Positions 1 through 8,399 of a DNA stretch of 64,000 nt are shown here, one piece after another (within the stretch, counting starts at the first letter, position 1; each line of letters begins with the position of its first letter). Origin of the DNA: Roseobacter sp. HKCCD6576-2 (GTDB lineage Bacteria > Pseudomonadota > Alphaproteobacteria > Rhodobacterales > Rhodobacteraceae); assembly GCF_013179285.1 (NCBI RefSeq), contig NZ_WVNW01000003.1, forward strand, positions 310,001 through 374,000. The letters run 5' to 3'. The notes beneath the pieces were generated by a model. It was not told the DNA's origin, searched no databases, and saw only the letters and a list, made by a program, of their open reading frames with translations. Made by a program: the position numbers and the translations under genes.

Positions 1-2
1 AC

Positions 3-473
3 ATGTTGCATGCCGCCGGCATTGGCGAGGCGAAACTGCTGGTCGTGGCCATCGACGACAAGGATCAGATCACCGAACTGGTGCGCTATGCGGTCGACAA
101 CTTCCCCGATTTGCACGTCATCGCCCGCGCGGTGGACCGCGATCATGTGTATCATCTGTGGGCGGTTGGCTGCCGCGATATCATCCGCGAAACCTATGAC
201 AGCTCAGTTCGGATGGGCCGGTCGGCCTATGAGGCGATGGGTATATCGAAAGACCATGCCGAAGCCATGGCCGGCGTGTTCAATCGCACAGATCGCCGAG
301 CAATGATTGAGGTGGCGGATGCGTATGACATCAATATCCCACCGACTGAGAACCCGGCCTATATCGCGCGGGTAAGAGAGATGATTGAGATCCGGCAGCC
401 TGAAATGGCCAGGGAAATGGCCGAGATCAGGGCGGCCGAGGGCGGCGCGCCGCCCGCAACCAAAAGCGATTAG
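3..473 (+). CDS. C-terminal end of a CPA2-type K+/H+ antiporter (KefB/KefC-like), 5' truncated by the window
   Basis: The reading frame is open to the window edge, so this is only the tail (about 156 residues) of a longer protein. The visible part matches the end of an RCK_N (TrkA-N) domain: the stretch AAGIGEAKLLVVAIDD followed by an 'ARA.DR.H...L...G' segment is characteristic of the NAD-binding regulatory domain of monovalent cation:proton antiporter-2 proteins. The transmembrane antiporter domain would lie upstream of base 1. The last 40 residues are charged (EIRQPEMAREMAEIRAAEGG) and probably form a helical tail. The gene ends tail-to-tail with the next gene, with a 4-base overlap. The family is well supported; the ion specificity cannot be judged from this fragment. 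Confidence 0.75.
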   Translation: MLHAAGIGEAKLLVVAIDDKDQITELVRYAVDNFPDLHVIARAVDRDHVYHLWAVGCRDIIRETYDSSVRMGRSAYEAMGISKDHAEAMAGVFNRTDRRAMIEVADAYDINIPPTENPAYIARVREMIEIRQPEMAREMAEIRAAEGGAPPATKSD

Positions 474-1207
474 CGCCCAAGCGTTTCGACGACCAACGCG
501 GCCGCCGCAGCGCCGGAGAATTGCTGCTGCCCGGTGATCAGATTGCCGTCGCGGATCGCGAAGGGTTTGAACATCGAGTTGACCACGAAATTGGTGCCAT
601 CCAGTTTGCGGGCTTCTTCTTCGATCCAGAACGGCTGAATCTTCTGACCGACGAAGGCATCCGCAAAGGCTTCTTCGGCATCGGCAAATCCGGTCCAGGT
701 CTTGCCGTTGACCAGAAGCTCGCCGGTCGAGAGCCGGGTTTTCAAGAGGATGCAGGTGCCGTGACAGACGATGCTGACGAGCTTGCCCGCCTCATACGCG
801 CGGGCGACAAATTCGTGCAGTTTGGTGTCGTCGATCATCGTCACCATTGGGGATTGTCCACCCGCGAGGAAGATCGCATCGTATGTGTCGAGATTGACCT
901 CTGCGATGGATTTGGTGCCGTGCAGCAGCCCCGCATGCGTGGGTGACTTTTTGAACCCCAGGGAGAGAATGTCATGGGCGGAATACTGGCTCTCATCCTC
1001 GGGGTCGGAGAAGCCATCGGCCATCAGATCGCCGCCCTTGGGTGAGACAATCTCGACCTCATATCCCGCTTCGGTAAAGGTCCAGTAGGGGTGTGTGACT
1101 TCGGCCCACCAGAAGCCGACGGGCCAACCGGTCGTGGGCGAAGTGCCTGGGTTGGCGACGATCATCAGGATGCGTTTGGTGCCGTGTGTATCGATGGATG
1201 CAGACAT
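470..1207 (-). CDS. DJ-1/PfpI superfamily protein (type 1 glutamine amidotransferase-like)
   Basis: A 245-residue protein of the DJ-1/PfpI superfamily, in the subgroup with Hsp31/HchA-like glyoxalase or chaperone proteins. The nucleophile elbow is visible as SIVCHGTC with Cys148-His149, and an acidic partner is likely at Glu36 in WWAEVTHPY. Members act on methylglyoxal or as stress chaperones; the exact activity here is unknown. The start is supported by AAAGGAA about 9 bases upstream on the minus strand. It is the last gene of a probable three-gene minus-strand unit with the ABM-like membrane protein and the F420-reductase-like protein. That context suggests a small detoxification or redox operon under the divergent LysR regulator, which is an inference. 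Confidence 0.8.
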   Translation of the reverse strand: MSASIDTHGTKRILMIVANPGTSPTTGWPVGFWWAEVTHPYWTFTEAGYEVEIVSPKGGDLMADGFSDPEDESQYSAHDILSLGFKKSPTHAGLLHGTKSIAEVNLDTYDAIFLAGGQSPMVTMIDDTKLHEFVARAYEAGKLVSIVCHGTCILLKTRLSTGELLVNGKTWTGFADAEEAFADAFVGQKIQPFWIEEEARKLDGTNFVVNSMFKPFAIRDGNLITGQQQFSGAAAAALVVETLGR

Positions 1208-1230
1208 GAAGAGAGTTCCTTTTCAGTGAG

Positions 1231-1773
1231 TTAGGAGGTCGTGTAGATCCAGGCGCCGAGCGCTTTGGTCACGCGGGGCATGATCACGTAGGTCATGAGA
1301 AAAACCTGCAGGATCACGGTGATGAGGAGGCGCGGCGCAAGGGGCCAGCCGCCGATCAGCGGGCTGAGGGCGATGTTGAGGGCGAGGACCAAGAGGAAGA
1401 CCACGGCGACGAGGATCAGCGCCATTCGAAACGCGTTCGGCTTTGGCAGTGGCGTGGCTCTCGGAGCCTCGAACCAGACCTCTAGCCCAGTCAGCCGATC
1501 CCAAACCGCGTCGCCCTCTACATGGGGCGCGATCTCCGCCAAGAAGCGGGCGCGCAGGTCAGATTGTTCGAAGGCGGCGAGATGATCCAGCGTGTCAAAA
1601 CGAAAGACGCTGATGTAAGGCGCGCCGGTGGCGGTTGGTCGATGAAACTCCGCACCAAGATAGCCAGGTAGGGCGGTGGCCGCGTCGGTCAGCCGGGTTA
1701 GCCAGTCTTCATAGGTCGCTTCAGCCCCGGGTTTCACGACACGGCGGGCGACGATGGTGACGGGGTCACTCAT
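1231..1773 (-). CDS. Antibiotic biosynthesis monooxygenase (ABM)-like domain protein with two C-terminal membrane segments
   Basis: Residues 1-100 have the small ferredoxin-like ABM fold pattern: TIVARRVVKPG at the start, then LPGYLGAEFHRP and YISVFRFDTLDHLAAFEQS. Two hydrophobic segments follow at about 116-138 and 147-166, so the soluble domain is probably tethered to the inner membrane. Such fusions are usually annotated only as ABM-domain proteins and their substrate is unknown. I chose the start at 1773 because it overlaps the upstream stop as ATGA; a longer frame runs to 1806 but would overlap the upstream gene more deeply. It is probably cotranscribed with its two neighbours. Confidence 0.75.
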   Translation of the reverse strand: MSDPVTIVARRVVKPGAEATYEDWLTRLTDAATALPGYLGAEFHRPTATGAPYISVFRFDTLDHLAAFEQSDLRARFLAEIAPHVEGDAVWDRLTGLEVWFEAPRATPLPKPNAFRMALILVAVVFLLVLALNIALSPLIGGWPLAPRLLITVILQVFLMTYVIMPRVTKALGAWIYTTS

Positions 1774-2378
1774 TGTCCGGCTCGCGACATGGCGCCAAAG
1801 GCCCAATCGCGCCCCTTGCCCCGCATCAGCGCCTGGTTGATCCAGGTGAGCGCAAAGGGTTCCAGAAGCCTGGCTTTGGTCAAATCGCCCGCGTCGAGCG
1901 GGTCAAACCCGAGATCGGTGAGGAGCGCGGCGACCACCTGTTTTGCCTTATCGTCATTGCCCGCCATGAACTGCACCGGCGGCACTGGAAACCCGGATGT
2001 GTCGGCCATGATCTCGGCCCCAACCTGGTTCAGCGTCTTCACGACCCGGGCCTCAGGCAGCCAGCTCTGCACCTGTTCGCCGCCAGAGGTGTTGTGTCCG
2101 AGGGCCAACCCGATCCCTTCCGGCATACGGGCAATCGGGTTCATGCAATCGATGACAATCTTGCCGCTGAGCGATCCAAGACCGGCCAACACAGCCTCTG
2201 CCGCGCTCCAGGGCAGGGCCAAAACCACGACCGTGCCCCAAGCGGCGGCCTCGCTTGGGGTCAGATGATCCGGCGCGGCAGGCGCGCGGGTCCCATAGCG
2301 GACATCATGGCCTGCCTTGGCCCATCCTTGGCCGAGGGCGCTCCCCACATGTCCGGCCCCAATAATCGCGAGCTTCAT
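1770..2378 (-). CDS. NADPH-dependent F420 reductase-like NAD(P)-binding protein
   Basis: A 202-residue Rossmann protein. The N-terminus KLAIIGAGHVGSALGQGWAKAGHDVRYGTR carries the GxGxxG dinucleotide motif, followed by an arginine that suits NADPH. The VVVLALPW and VIDCMNPI strands are typical of the F420H2:NADP oxidoreductase/NpnB-like group (F420_oxidored domain). Rhodobacteraceae generally lack F420, so the real substrate is unclear and a generic NADPH oxidoreductase is the safest reading. The second ATG (2378) is preferred over the one at 2384, because AGGGAG lies 6 bases before it but abuts the first. It heads the minus-strand trio and faces the LysR gene across a 73-base intergenic region. 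Confidence 0.7.
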   Translation of the reverse strand: MKLAIIGAGHVGSALGQGWAKAGHDVRYGTRAPAAPDHLTPSEAAAWGTVVVLALPWSAAEAVLAGLGSLSGKIVIDCMNPIARMPEGIGLALGHNTSGGEQVQSWLPEARVVKTLNQVGAEIMADTSGFPVPPVQFMAGNDDKAKQVVAALLTDLGFDPLDAGDLTKARLLEPFALTWINQALMRGKGRDWAFGAMSRAGQ

Positions 2379-2451
2379 TTGCATCTCCCTTGGCGATTGC
2401 CTTGGGAGCGTGCTAGCAAGCGGTTATCTTAAATAAAAATGCATACGCCTA
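2379..2451. promoter_or_regulatory. Divergent promoter region between the F420-reductase-like gene and the LysR regulator
   Basis: This 73-base intergenic region contains a conspicuously AT-rich core (TTATCTTAAATAAAAATGCATA around 2424-2445, split here by description only) in otherwise GC-rich DNA. LysR regulators normally bind such divergent regions, so both promoters and the LysR box should be here. I could not identify one clear T-N11-A dyad, so the exact site is left open. Confidence 0.45.
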
Positions 2452-3363
2452 ATGTTAGATATTGATGAAATTGCACTAAGGCGGCTCGATCTGACGGTCC
2501 TGTTGGTTTTTCTCGGGCTGATGCGGCATCACAAAGCGGTCGACGTCGCTGCGCATATGGGGCTGACCCAATCGGCAATCAGTCATTCGATCAAACGCCT
2601 CCGCGATATCTTTGACGATCCGCTGTTCCTGCGTCGCCCGGCTGGCATGGAGCCGACGGCGGTTGCCATCGCCTTGGAGCCAAAGATCCGGCGGGCGGTA
2701 GAAACACTGTCGGAGGCGCTGACGACCGAGACGCAGTTCGACCCCAAAGCCGAGGCCGGCGTGATCCAGATCGGGGCTTATGACAATGAAATGGCGACGC
2801 TGGTGCCGGGGCTGTTGCAACGGGTCCGTGCGGCGGCACCTGGTCTGCGCTTTGCGATCCGTTCATTGGGGCGGCAGGCGGCGCTTGCCGCTTTGGAGGC
2901 GGGTGAGCTGGATTTGGCCCTTGGGTTCATCTGGGATTTGCCGGACCGGTTTCAGGCCGATCCGATCCATGAAGAGGGCTACGCCGTGGTGATGCGGGCC
3001 GATCACCCGCTGACCAACGCGAATTGGGGGCTGGAAGCCTTCTGCACCGCCGATCACCTGGTCGTGTCGCCCGCCGGAGATTTGACGGGTGTTGTGGATC
3101 AGGCGCTGGAGCGGATCGGCCGGGCGCGTCGGGTTGCCGCTTCGGTTCCGCTTTTCTTTCCGGCTTTGGCTACGGTCGCTAGCAGTGACATGATCGCCAC
3201 CTTGCCGGGGCGTCTCGTCGCCGCTCATGCCGCCAGATTTGGCCTCGTGACCCGGCAACCGCCATTGACCATACGGCCGTTCACGGTTGCGGCGATCCGG
3301 CATCAGCGGAATGCTAAGAGCGCCAAGCATGATTGGCTCCTAGCGATGCTAGCGGCGGCGTAA
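2452..3363 (+). CDS. LysR family transcriptional regulator
   Basis: A 303-residue LysR-type regulator. The winged helix-turn-helix covers residues 10-70, with VAAHMGLTQSAISHSIKRLR and the wing FDDPLFLRRPAGMEPT, both highly characteristic. Residues 95-300 form the periplasmic-binding-protein-like effector domain. The sequence after the HTH (DPLFLRR..GMEPT) is like the NodD/SyrM/PcpR branch. It is divergent from the F420-reductase/ABM/DJ-1 trio and probably controls it. The effector is unknown, though the neighbours would fit a response to reactive aldehydes, quinones or xenobiotics (inference). Confidence 0.88.
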   Translation: MLDIDEIALRRLDLTVLLVFLGLMRHHKAVDVAAHMGLTQSAISHSIKRLRDIFDDPLFLRRPAGMEPTAVAIALEPKIRRAVETLSEALTTETQFDPKAEAGVIQIGAYDNEMATLVPGLLQRVRAAAPGLRFAIRSLGRQAALAALEAGELDLALGFIWDLPDRFQADPIHEEGYAVVMRADHPLTNANWGLEAFCTADHLVVSPAGDLTGVVDQALERIGRARRVAASVPLFFPALATVASSDMIATLPGRLVAAHAARFGLVTRQPPLTIRPFTVAAIRHQRNAKSAKHDWLLAMLAAA

Positions 3364-3582
3364 CCCCTTGGCTGATTTACCAAGATCGCGCACGCACGCG
3401 GCCCAGATAGCCGCATGGCCGACGTTTATGTCGCATGTCGCGCTCATCAGATGAGCCGCCACACAGACCGGTTTGGTGCCATACGGGGGCCGGGTTGTCG
3501 ATTGTCACTGACAAGCAGGGCTTGTGTGCAGTCACGCAGCGATTTATCCCAGCCACGACCAACAGAACAGACTGAGACACTC

Positions 3583-5385
3583 ATGGCAGGGCAACCCACC
3601 GGCCCCACCCAATCTGCGGAAGAGCGCGAAGGATCGAAACGGATCGGCAGTTTGCGGGCGTTGGGGCCGTTTCTGTTGCCCTATCGCGGCATGCTGGCCG
3701 GCGCGATCAGCGCGCTGATCCTGACCGCGATTGTCTCGCTGACCTTGCCTTTGGCCGTCCGCCGAGTCGTGGACGGGTTTGAGACCGAGACAACCGAGCT
3801 TCTTGATCAGTATTTCCTGGCCGCCTTTGCCATCGCGGCCCTTTTGGCCTTTGGCACGGGCCTGCGTTATTACTTGGTCACCCGGTTGGGGGAACGGGTC
3901 GTGGCCGATATCCGCAAGGCGGTGTTCGACCGGATGATCGGCATGAGCCCGGCTTTCTACGAGAAAATCATGACCGGCGAGGTGTTGAGCCGGATCACCA
4001 CCGATACCACGCTGCTTCTGAGTGTGATTTCTTCATCGGTTTCCATTGCGCTCAGGAATCTTTTGATCCTGATGGGCGGCTTGGTTTTGATGACGGTGAC
4101 GTCACCGAAATTGGCCGGGCTGGTCCTGCTGATCGTCCCAGCGATTATCATTCCGATTGTGGTCTTGGGTCGTCGCCTTCGGGTGTTGAGCAAAGAAAAC
4201 CAAGATTGGATCGCGGAAAGTTCCGGCAATGCTTCGGAAGCGCTTTTGTCTGTCCAGACGGTTCAGGCCTTTACACATGAGCGCCCCTCGGCAGAGACTT
4301 TCGACAAAGTGACGGAGCGAAGTTTCGACAGCGCCAAGAAGCGGATTGCTACGCGGGCCGTGATGACGGTGATCGTGATCGCCTTAGTCTTTGCCGGTGT
4401 CGTGAGCGTCCTTTGGATCGGGGCGCGCGATGTGCGCAGCGATGCAATGTCGATCGGCGAACTGATCCAATTCCTGATCTATGCGATTATGGTTGCGGGC
4501 TCCGTCGGTGCGCTCAGCGAGATCTGGGGTGAGCTGCAACGCGCGGCAGGGGCCACGGAACGTTTGGTCGAGTTGCTGCATATCACAGACAATGTCGGCG
4601 ACCCTGTGGCCGGTGTCGCACTCCCGCAAGGCGGGCAGGGCGCGATCCGGTTTGAGGACGTGCGGTTCCACTATCCGACACGGCCCGACACGGCGGCGCT
4701 TGATGGCATCACCCTGACAGTGCAGCCGGGAGAGACGGTGGCGCTGGTCGGGCCCTCCGGCGCCGGGAAATCGACGATTTTTCAAATGCTTCTGCGGTTC
4801 TATGACCCTGAAAGCGGGCGTGTGACGCTTGATGGGGTGGATCTGCGCGATATGGATCGCACCACCTTCCGGTCCGCTATGGCGTTGGTGCCGCAAGACC
4901 CGGTGATCTTTGCCAGCTCGGCGCGGGAGAACATCCGCTTTGGCCGCCCTGAGGCCAGTGACGCGGAGGTGGAGGCCGCCGCGAAAGCCGCCGCAGCACA
5001 TGAGTTCCTGACCGCGTTGCCGGAGGGGTATGACACCTATGTCGGCGAGCGCGGCATCATGCTTTCAGGCGGGCAGAAGCAGCGCATCGCGATTGCGCGC
5101 GCCATCCTGCGAGACGCGCCGATCCTGTTGCTGGACGAGGCGACCAGTGCATTGGACGCGGAAAGCGAGCGGGCCGTGCAAGAGGCCGTGGTCGAGATGA
5201 GCGCGGACCGCACCACGCTGATCATCGCCCATCGGCTGGCCACGGTGAAACAAGCGGATCGGATCGTGGTGTTCGAGGACGGGCAGATCGTTGCCGAAGG
5301 CAGCCATGATGCTCTGGTCGCTCAAGGCGGGCTTTATGCGCGCCTCGCCCGGCTGCAATTCACCGAAGGTCTGGCCGCCGAATAA
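3583..5385 (+). CDS. ABC transporter, fused permease and ATPase (ABCB/MsbA-like exporter)
   Basis: A 600-residue half-transporter. The N-terminal half (about 25-315) has six predicted membrane helices of the ABC type-1 exporter fold. The nucleotide-binding domain (about 350-590) shows Walker A GPSGAGKST, the Q-loop region VPQDPVIFASS, signature LSGGQKQR, Walker B ILLLDEATSALD and the H-loop IIAHRL. Domain order and length fit homodimeric exporters of the MsbA/LmrA group (lipids, drugs or peptides). The frame extends upstream to 3415, but those residues look non-coding and the ATG at 3583 starts a plausible soluble N-terminus. The substrate cannot be inferred; it stands alone, with no membrane-fusion partner nearby. 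Confidence 0.9.
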   Translation: MAGQPTGPTQSAEEREGSKRIGSLRALGPFLLPYRGMLAGAISALILTAIVSLTLPLAVRRVVDGFETETTELLDQYFLAAFAIAALLAFGTGLRYYLVTRLGERVVADIRKAVFDRMIGMSPAFYEKIMTGEVLSRITTDTTLLLSVISSSVSIALRNLLILMGGLVLMTVTSPKLAGLVLLIVPAIIIPIVVLGRRLRVLSKENQDWIAESSGNASEALLSVQTVQAFTHERPSAETFDKVTERSFDSAKKRIATRAVMTVIVIALVFAGVVSVLWIGARDVRSDAMSIGELIQFLIYAIMVAGSVGALSEIWGELQRAAGATERLVELLHITDNVGDPVAGVALPQGGQGAIRFEDVRFHYPTRPDTAALDGITLTVQPGETVALVGPSGAGKSTIFQMLLRFYDPESGRVTLDGVDLRDMDRTTFRSAMALVPQDPVIFASSARENIRFGRPEASDAEVEAAAKAAAAHEFLTALPEGYDTYVGERGIMLSGGQKQRIAIARAILRDAPILLLDEATSALDAESERAVQEAVVEMSADRTTLIIAHRLATVKQADRIVVFEDGQIVAEGSHDALVAQGGLYARLARLQFTEGLAAE

Positions 5386-5466
5386 CGGCTTTGCGCAGCG
5401 TTACACTTGCGTCACAATCCGGTTCTGCACATGCTGTGGCAGATTTCGGCCGCCCCATAACACATA

Positions 5467-5488
5467 ATTGGCGGTCAAAACCGCCAAT
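5467..5488. promoter_or_regulatory. 22-bp palindrome upstream of the acyl-CoA synthetase gene
   Basis: ATTGGCGGT, CAAA, ACCGCCAAT: a perfect 9-bp inverted repeat with a 4-base centre, ending 15 bases before the start codon and just before the Shine-Dalgarno (GGGGAGGAAGG). There is no T-run, so it is not a terminator. It could be a repressor operator or a 5' UTR stem-loop controlling translation. Confidence 0.5.
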
Positions 5489-5503
5489 AGGGGAGGAAGG
5501 CAT

Positions 5504-7411
5504 ATGGTGCAATTTGCCACGGTCGAGGATGTCAAAACCATTGAGCAAGAAAAGCCATGGCCAGCCAGCCAGCCGGCGGCGACGCTTTATGAGTTGCTGA
5601 GTAACACCAAAGATAAATTCGGCGATCTGAACGCGATCTCGTTTCAATTGTTTTCCGGGCCAAAAGATAAGGCCGAAACGCTGACATGGAATGGATTTCA
5701 TGGGCGCGTGACCCAGGCCGCCAACCTCTTCCGCAGCCTTGGGATCGGCGAGACCGACACGGTCGCGTATATCCTGCCCAATTGTAATGAAACCGCCGTG
5801 ACCTTGATTGGCGGTGCGGTCGCGGGCATTGCCAACCCGATCAACCCGCTTTTGGATGCCGAGCAAATCGGCTCGATCCTGCGGGAAACCAATGCGAAGG
5901 TCGTGGTCACGCTGAAAGCCTTCCCCAAGACCGATGTGGCGCAGAAAGTCTCAGAGGCCGTCGAGCTTGCGCCGAGTGTGAAAACCGTGCTGGAGGTTGA
6001 TCTCCTGCGCTACATGACCGGCTTGAAGAAGCTGATCGTGCCGTTTTTGCGTCCGAAATTCGAGGTGCAGCACAAAGCGCGCATCTTGGATTTCAATGCC
6101 GAGCTGGACCGTCAGCGAAGCGACCATCTGGATTTCGCCGACAGCACCGGAGACCGTGTGGCGGCCTATTTCCACACCGGTGGCACAACGGGCATGCCCA
6201 AGGTGGCGCAGCATAAGTATTCCGGCATGATCTATAACGGGTGGATCGGGCATACGCTGCTCTTCACCGAGCAAGACAACATCATCTGCCCGCTGCCGCT
6301 GTTCCATGTCTTTGCCTGCCACGTGATCTTGATGGCGGCCTTGGCCTCCGGCGCGCATGTGGTTTTCCCGACGCCGCAAGGCTATCGCGGCGATGGCGTG
6401 TTCGACAATTTCTGGAAGCTGGTCGAGCGCTGGCAGATCAGCTTCATCATCACCGTGCCGACCGCGATTGCCGCGATGATGCAGCGCCCGGTGGATGCGG
6501 ATGTCTCTTCGGTGAAGACCGCGTTTTCCGGCTCCTCGCCGCTGCCGGTCGAGCTGTTCAAGCGGTTTGAGAAAGCCACGGGCGTGACGCTGATCGAGGG
6601 CTATGGCCTGACGGAAGCGACCTGTCTGGTGAGTTGTAATCCGGTCGATGGGGACAAGAAAATTGGCTCCGTCGGGGTGCCATTCCCTCATACGGAGGTC
6701 CGGATTTTGAAGCATGGCGCTGATGGCGTTACGGTTTGCGACACTGACGAAGTGGGCGAGATTTGCATCGACAATCCCGGCGTGTTCGAGGGTTCGACTT
6801 ACACGGAAGACGACAAAAACGTCGACCTCTTCGCCTATGATATCTATCTGCGCACGGGTGATTTGGGCCGGATCGACGCGGATGGCTATCTCTGGATCAC
6901 AGGCCGCGCCAAAGACTTGATCATCCGTGGTGGGCACAATATCGACCCTGCCGAGATCGAAGAAGCGCTGGCCGGACACCCGGCGGTGGCCTTTGCCGGC
7001 GCGATTGGGCAGCCGGATGCGTTCGCGGGTGAATTGCCATGTGTTTATGTCGAATTGGTCGAAGGAGCGGATATCACCATCGACGCGCTGATGGATCACT
7101 GCAAAGAGCATGTTCATGAGCGCGCGGCGGTCCCGAAACACCTGGAAATCCTGCCCGAACTGCCGAAAACTGCCGTTGGCAAAGTGTTCAAACCCGACCT
7201 GCGCAAACGGGCAATCACGCGGGTTTATAACGCCGCATTGGATAAGGCCGAGATCACCGCGCAGGTTGTCGAAGTGCGCGAGGATAAAAAGCGTGGTCTG
7301 GTGGCCCATCTGGAACGCACCGGCGAGGTCGACGAAGCTGAATTGTCGCGGGTTTTGGGCGAATTTACCCGACCTTGGGTCTGGGCCGAGACGGTCGAAA
7401 GCGCGGCTTAG
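5504..7411 (+). CDS. Acyl-CoA synthetase (AMP-forming, ANL superfamily)
   Basis: A 635-residue ANL-superfamily ligase that activates a carboxylic acid to its acyl-CoA via an acyl-adenylate. The P-loop/AMP-binding motif YFHTGGTTGMPKVAQHK lies at about 222-238. The A5-type motif EGYGLTEATCLVS, the hinge region YLRTGDLGRIDADGYLWITGRAKDLIIRGG and the C-terminal catalytic lysine region PKTAVGKVFKPDLRK are all present. Start 5504 has a strong Shine-Dalgarno GGGGAGGAAGG 3 bases before CATATG. The fatty or aromatic acid used is not obvious; sequence length and motifs suit a medium/long-chain or aryl acid ligase. It is monocistronic, flanked by a palindrome upstream and a terminator downstream. Confidence 0.88.
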   Translation: MVQFATVEDVKTIEQEKPWPASQPAATLYELLSNTKDKFGDLNAISFQLFSGPKDKAETLTWNGFHGRVTQAANLFRSLGIGETDTVAYILPNCNETAVTLIGGAVAGIANPINPLLDAEQIGSILRETNAKVVVTLKAFPKTDVAQKVSEAVELAPSVKTVLEVDLLRYMTGLKKLIVPFLRPKFEVQHKARILDFNAELDRQRSDHLDFADSTGDRVAAYFHTGGTTGMPKVAQHKYSGMIYNGWIGHTLLFTEQDNIICPLPLFHVFACHVILMAALASGAHVVFPTPQGYRGDGVFDNFWKLVERWQISFIITVPTAIAAMMQRPVDADVSSVKTAFSGSSPLPVELFKRFEKATGVTLIEGYGLTEATCLVSCNPVDGDKKIGSVGVPFPHTEVRILKHGADGVTVCDTDEVGEICIDNPGVFEGSTYTEDDKNVDLFAYDIYLRTGDLGRIDADGYLWITGRAKDLIIRGGHNIDPAEIEEALAGHPAVAFAGAIGQPDAFAGELPCVYVELVEGADITIDALMDHCKEHVHERAAVPKHLEILPELPKTAVGKVFKPDLRKRAITRVYNAALDKAEITAQVVEVREDKKRGLVAHLERTGEVDEAELSRVLGEFTRPWVWAETVESAA

Positions 7412-7437
7412 GGGATTCTCAAAAACGAAGTAGGATC

Positions 7438-7470
7438 AGGGCGTTATGATTCATTCATAATGCCCTTTTT
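7438..7470 (+). terminator. Rho-independent terminator after the acyl-CoA synthetase gene
   Basis: AGGGC-G-TTATGA pairs with TCATAA-T-GCCCT (one G-T wobble) around the loop TTCAT, followed by TTTTT. It lies 27 bases after the stop codon at 7411 and is a textbook intrinsic terminator on the plus strand. Confidence 0.85.
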
Positions 7471-7577
7471 CACTATGGCCTCTGCGCCACATCTGTCACA
7501 AATCAGATGGAATACACTGGTAACAGATACGTGACGGTCCCATGTGAATTGGGTCTTACACGAATGTTGAGAGGTTT

Positions 7578-8348
7578 ATGGCCGGGTCTTTTTTATCTCC
7601 CGAAATGGTGGCGTTTACGCTGTCTTTGGCCCTTTTGGGCGGGCTCCTGATTTTGGAGCTGATTTTTGCATTATTGGGCGCCACGCTTTTGGGTGCGGGC
7701 GGCGAAGCGGATTTCGATGCGGAGGTCGGGGATATTGGCCTCGACGGCCTTGATGCGGCCGACGGGTTCGACATCAGCGAGCTGGGTGTGGATATCGACG
7801 GACTCGACGTCGATCTGGGCGAGTATGAACTGCCCGAGCTCGACGCAGATGGCACCGCGGCCGATACAGCGGTTGATGCCCCCGCAGGACCCCTGGCTTG
7901 GTTGGGCCTTGGCAAAGCGCCGCTTGTGCTCTGGATGGCGGCGCTCTTCTTAGGGTTCGGACTCAGCGGATTAATCTTGCAAAACATCATGCTGAGTATC
8001 TTCGGTTGGATGCTGCCGGCGCTGATTGCCGTACCCCTGGCGGCGGTCCCTGGGTTGGCGTTTACGCGACGCTTCGCGGGTGTATTTGCCCGCCTCCTGC
8101 CGAAAACGGAGACTACGGCGGTCTCGCGCACGCGGCTCGCGCGCCGTATGGGCGTGGTGACGCAAGGCACCGCAGCACGGGGGCGTCCGGCGGAAGTCAA
8201 AGTGACCGATTTCCATGGCAACACGCACTATATCCGCGCGGAACCGCTGCAAGACGATCAGCAGATCGACCGGGGCACCGAAGTTTTGATCATGCGTCAT
8301 CGACCCACGGGTGGATTTCGTCTGATCCCTTTGAACGCCATCACCTGA
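7578..8348 (+). CDS. yqiJ: YqiJ-like inner membrane protein with NfeD/OB-fold domain
   Basis: A 256-residue membrane protein: one N-terminal hydrophobic helix (about 10-35), a very acidic Asp/Gly-rich linker (about 45-95), two hydrophobic helices (about 110-165) and a C-terminal small beta domain (about 180-256) of the OB-fold/NfeD type. This arrangement, directly followed by a flotillin of the YqiK type, matches the E. coli yqiJ-yqiK pair. NfeD-like proteins partner flotillin/stomatin proteins in organising membrane microdomains. The Shine-Dalgarno GAGAGG precedes ATG by a few bases. The acidic linker is longer than I would expect and may be lineage-specific. Confidence 0.75.
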   Translation: MAGSFLSPEMVAFTLSLALLGGLLILELIFALLGATLLGAGGEADFDAEVGDIGLDGLDAADGFDISELGVDIDGLDVDLGEYELPELDADGTAADTAVDAPAGPLAWLGLGKAPLVLWMAALFLGFGLSGLILQNIMLSIFGWMLPALIAVPLAAVPGLAFTRRFAGVFARLLPKTETTAVSRTRLARRMGVVTQGTAARGRPAEVKVTDFHGNTHYIRAEPLQDDQQIDRGTEVLIMRHRPTGGFRLIPLNAIT

Positions 8349-8399
8349 TCAACCGACACATAAGCTGACTTTACGCGTAACAGATAGAGGAGTTTTCTC

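Noticed and set aside
3502-3514. TTGTC-ACT-GACAA repeat upstream of the ABC exporter
   Set aside because: Arms of five bases around a three-base centre are expected by chance in this much sequence, and there is no adjacent regulator.
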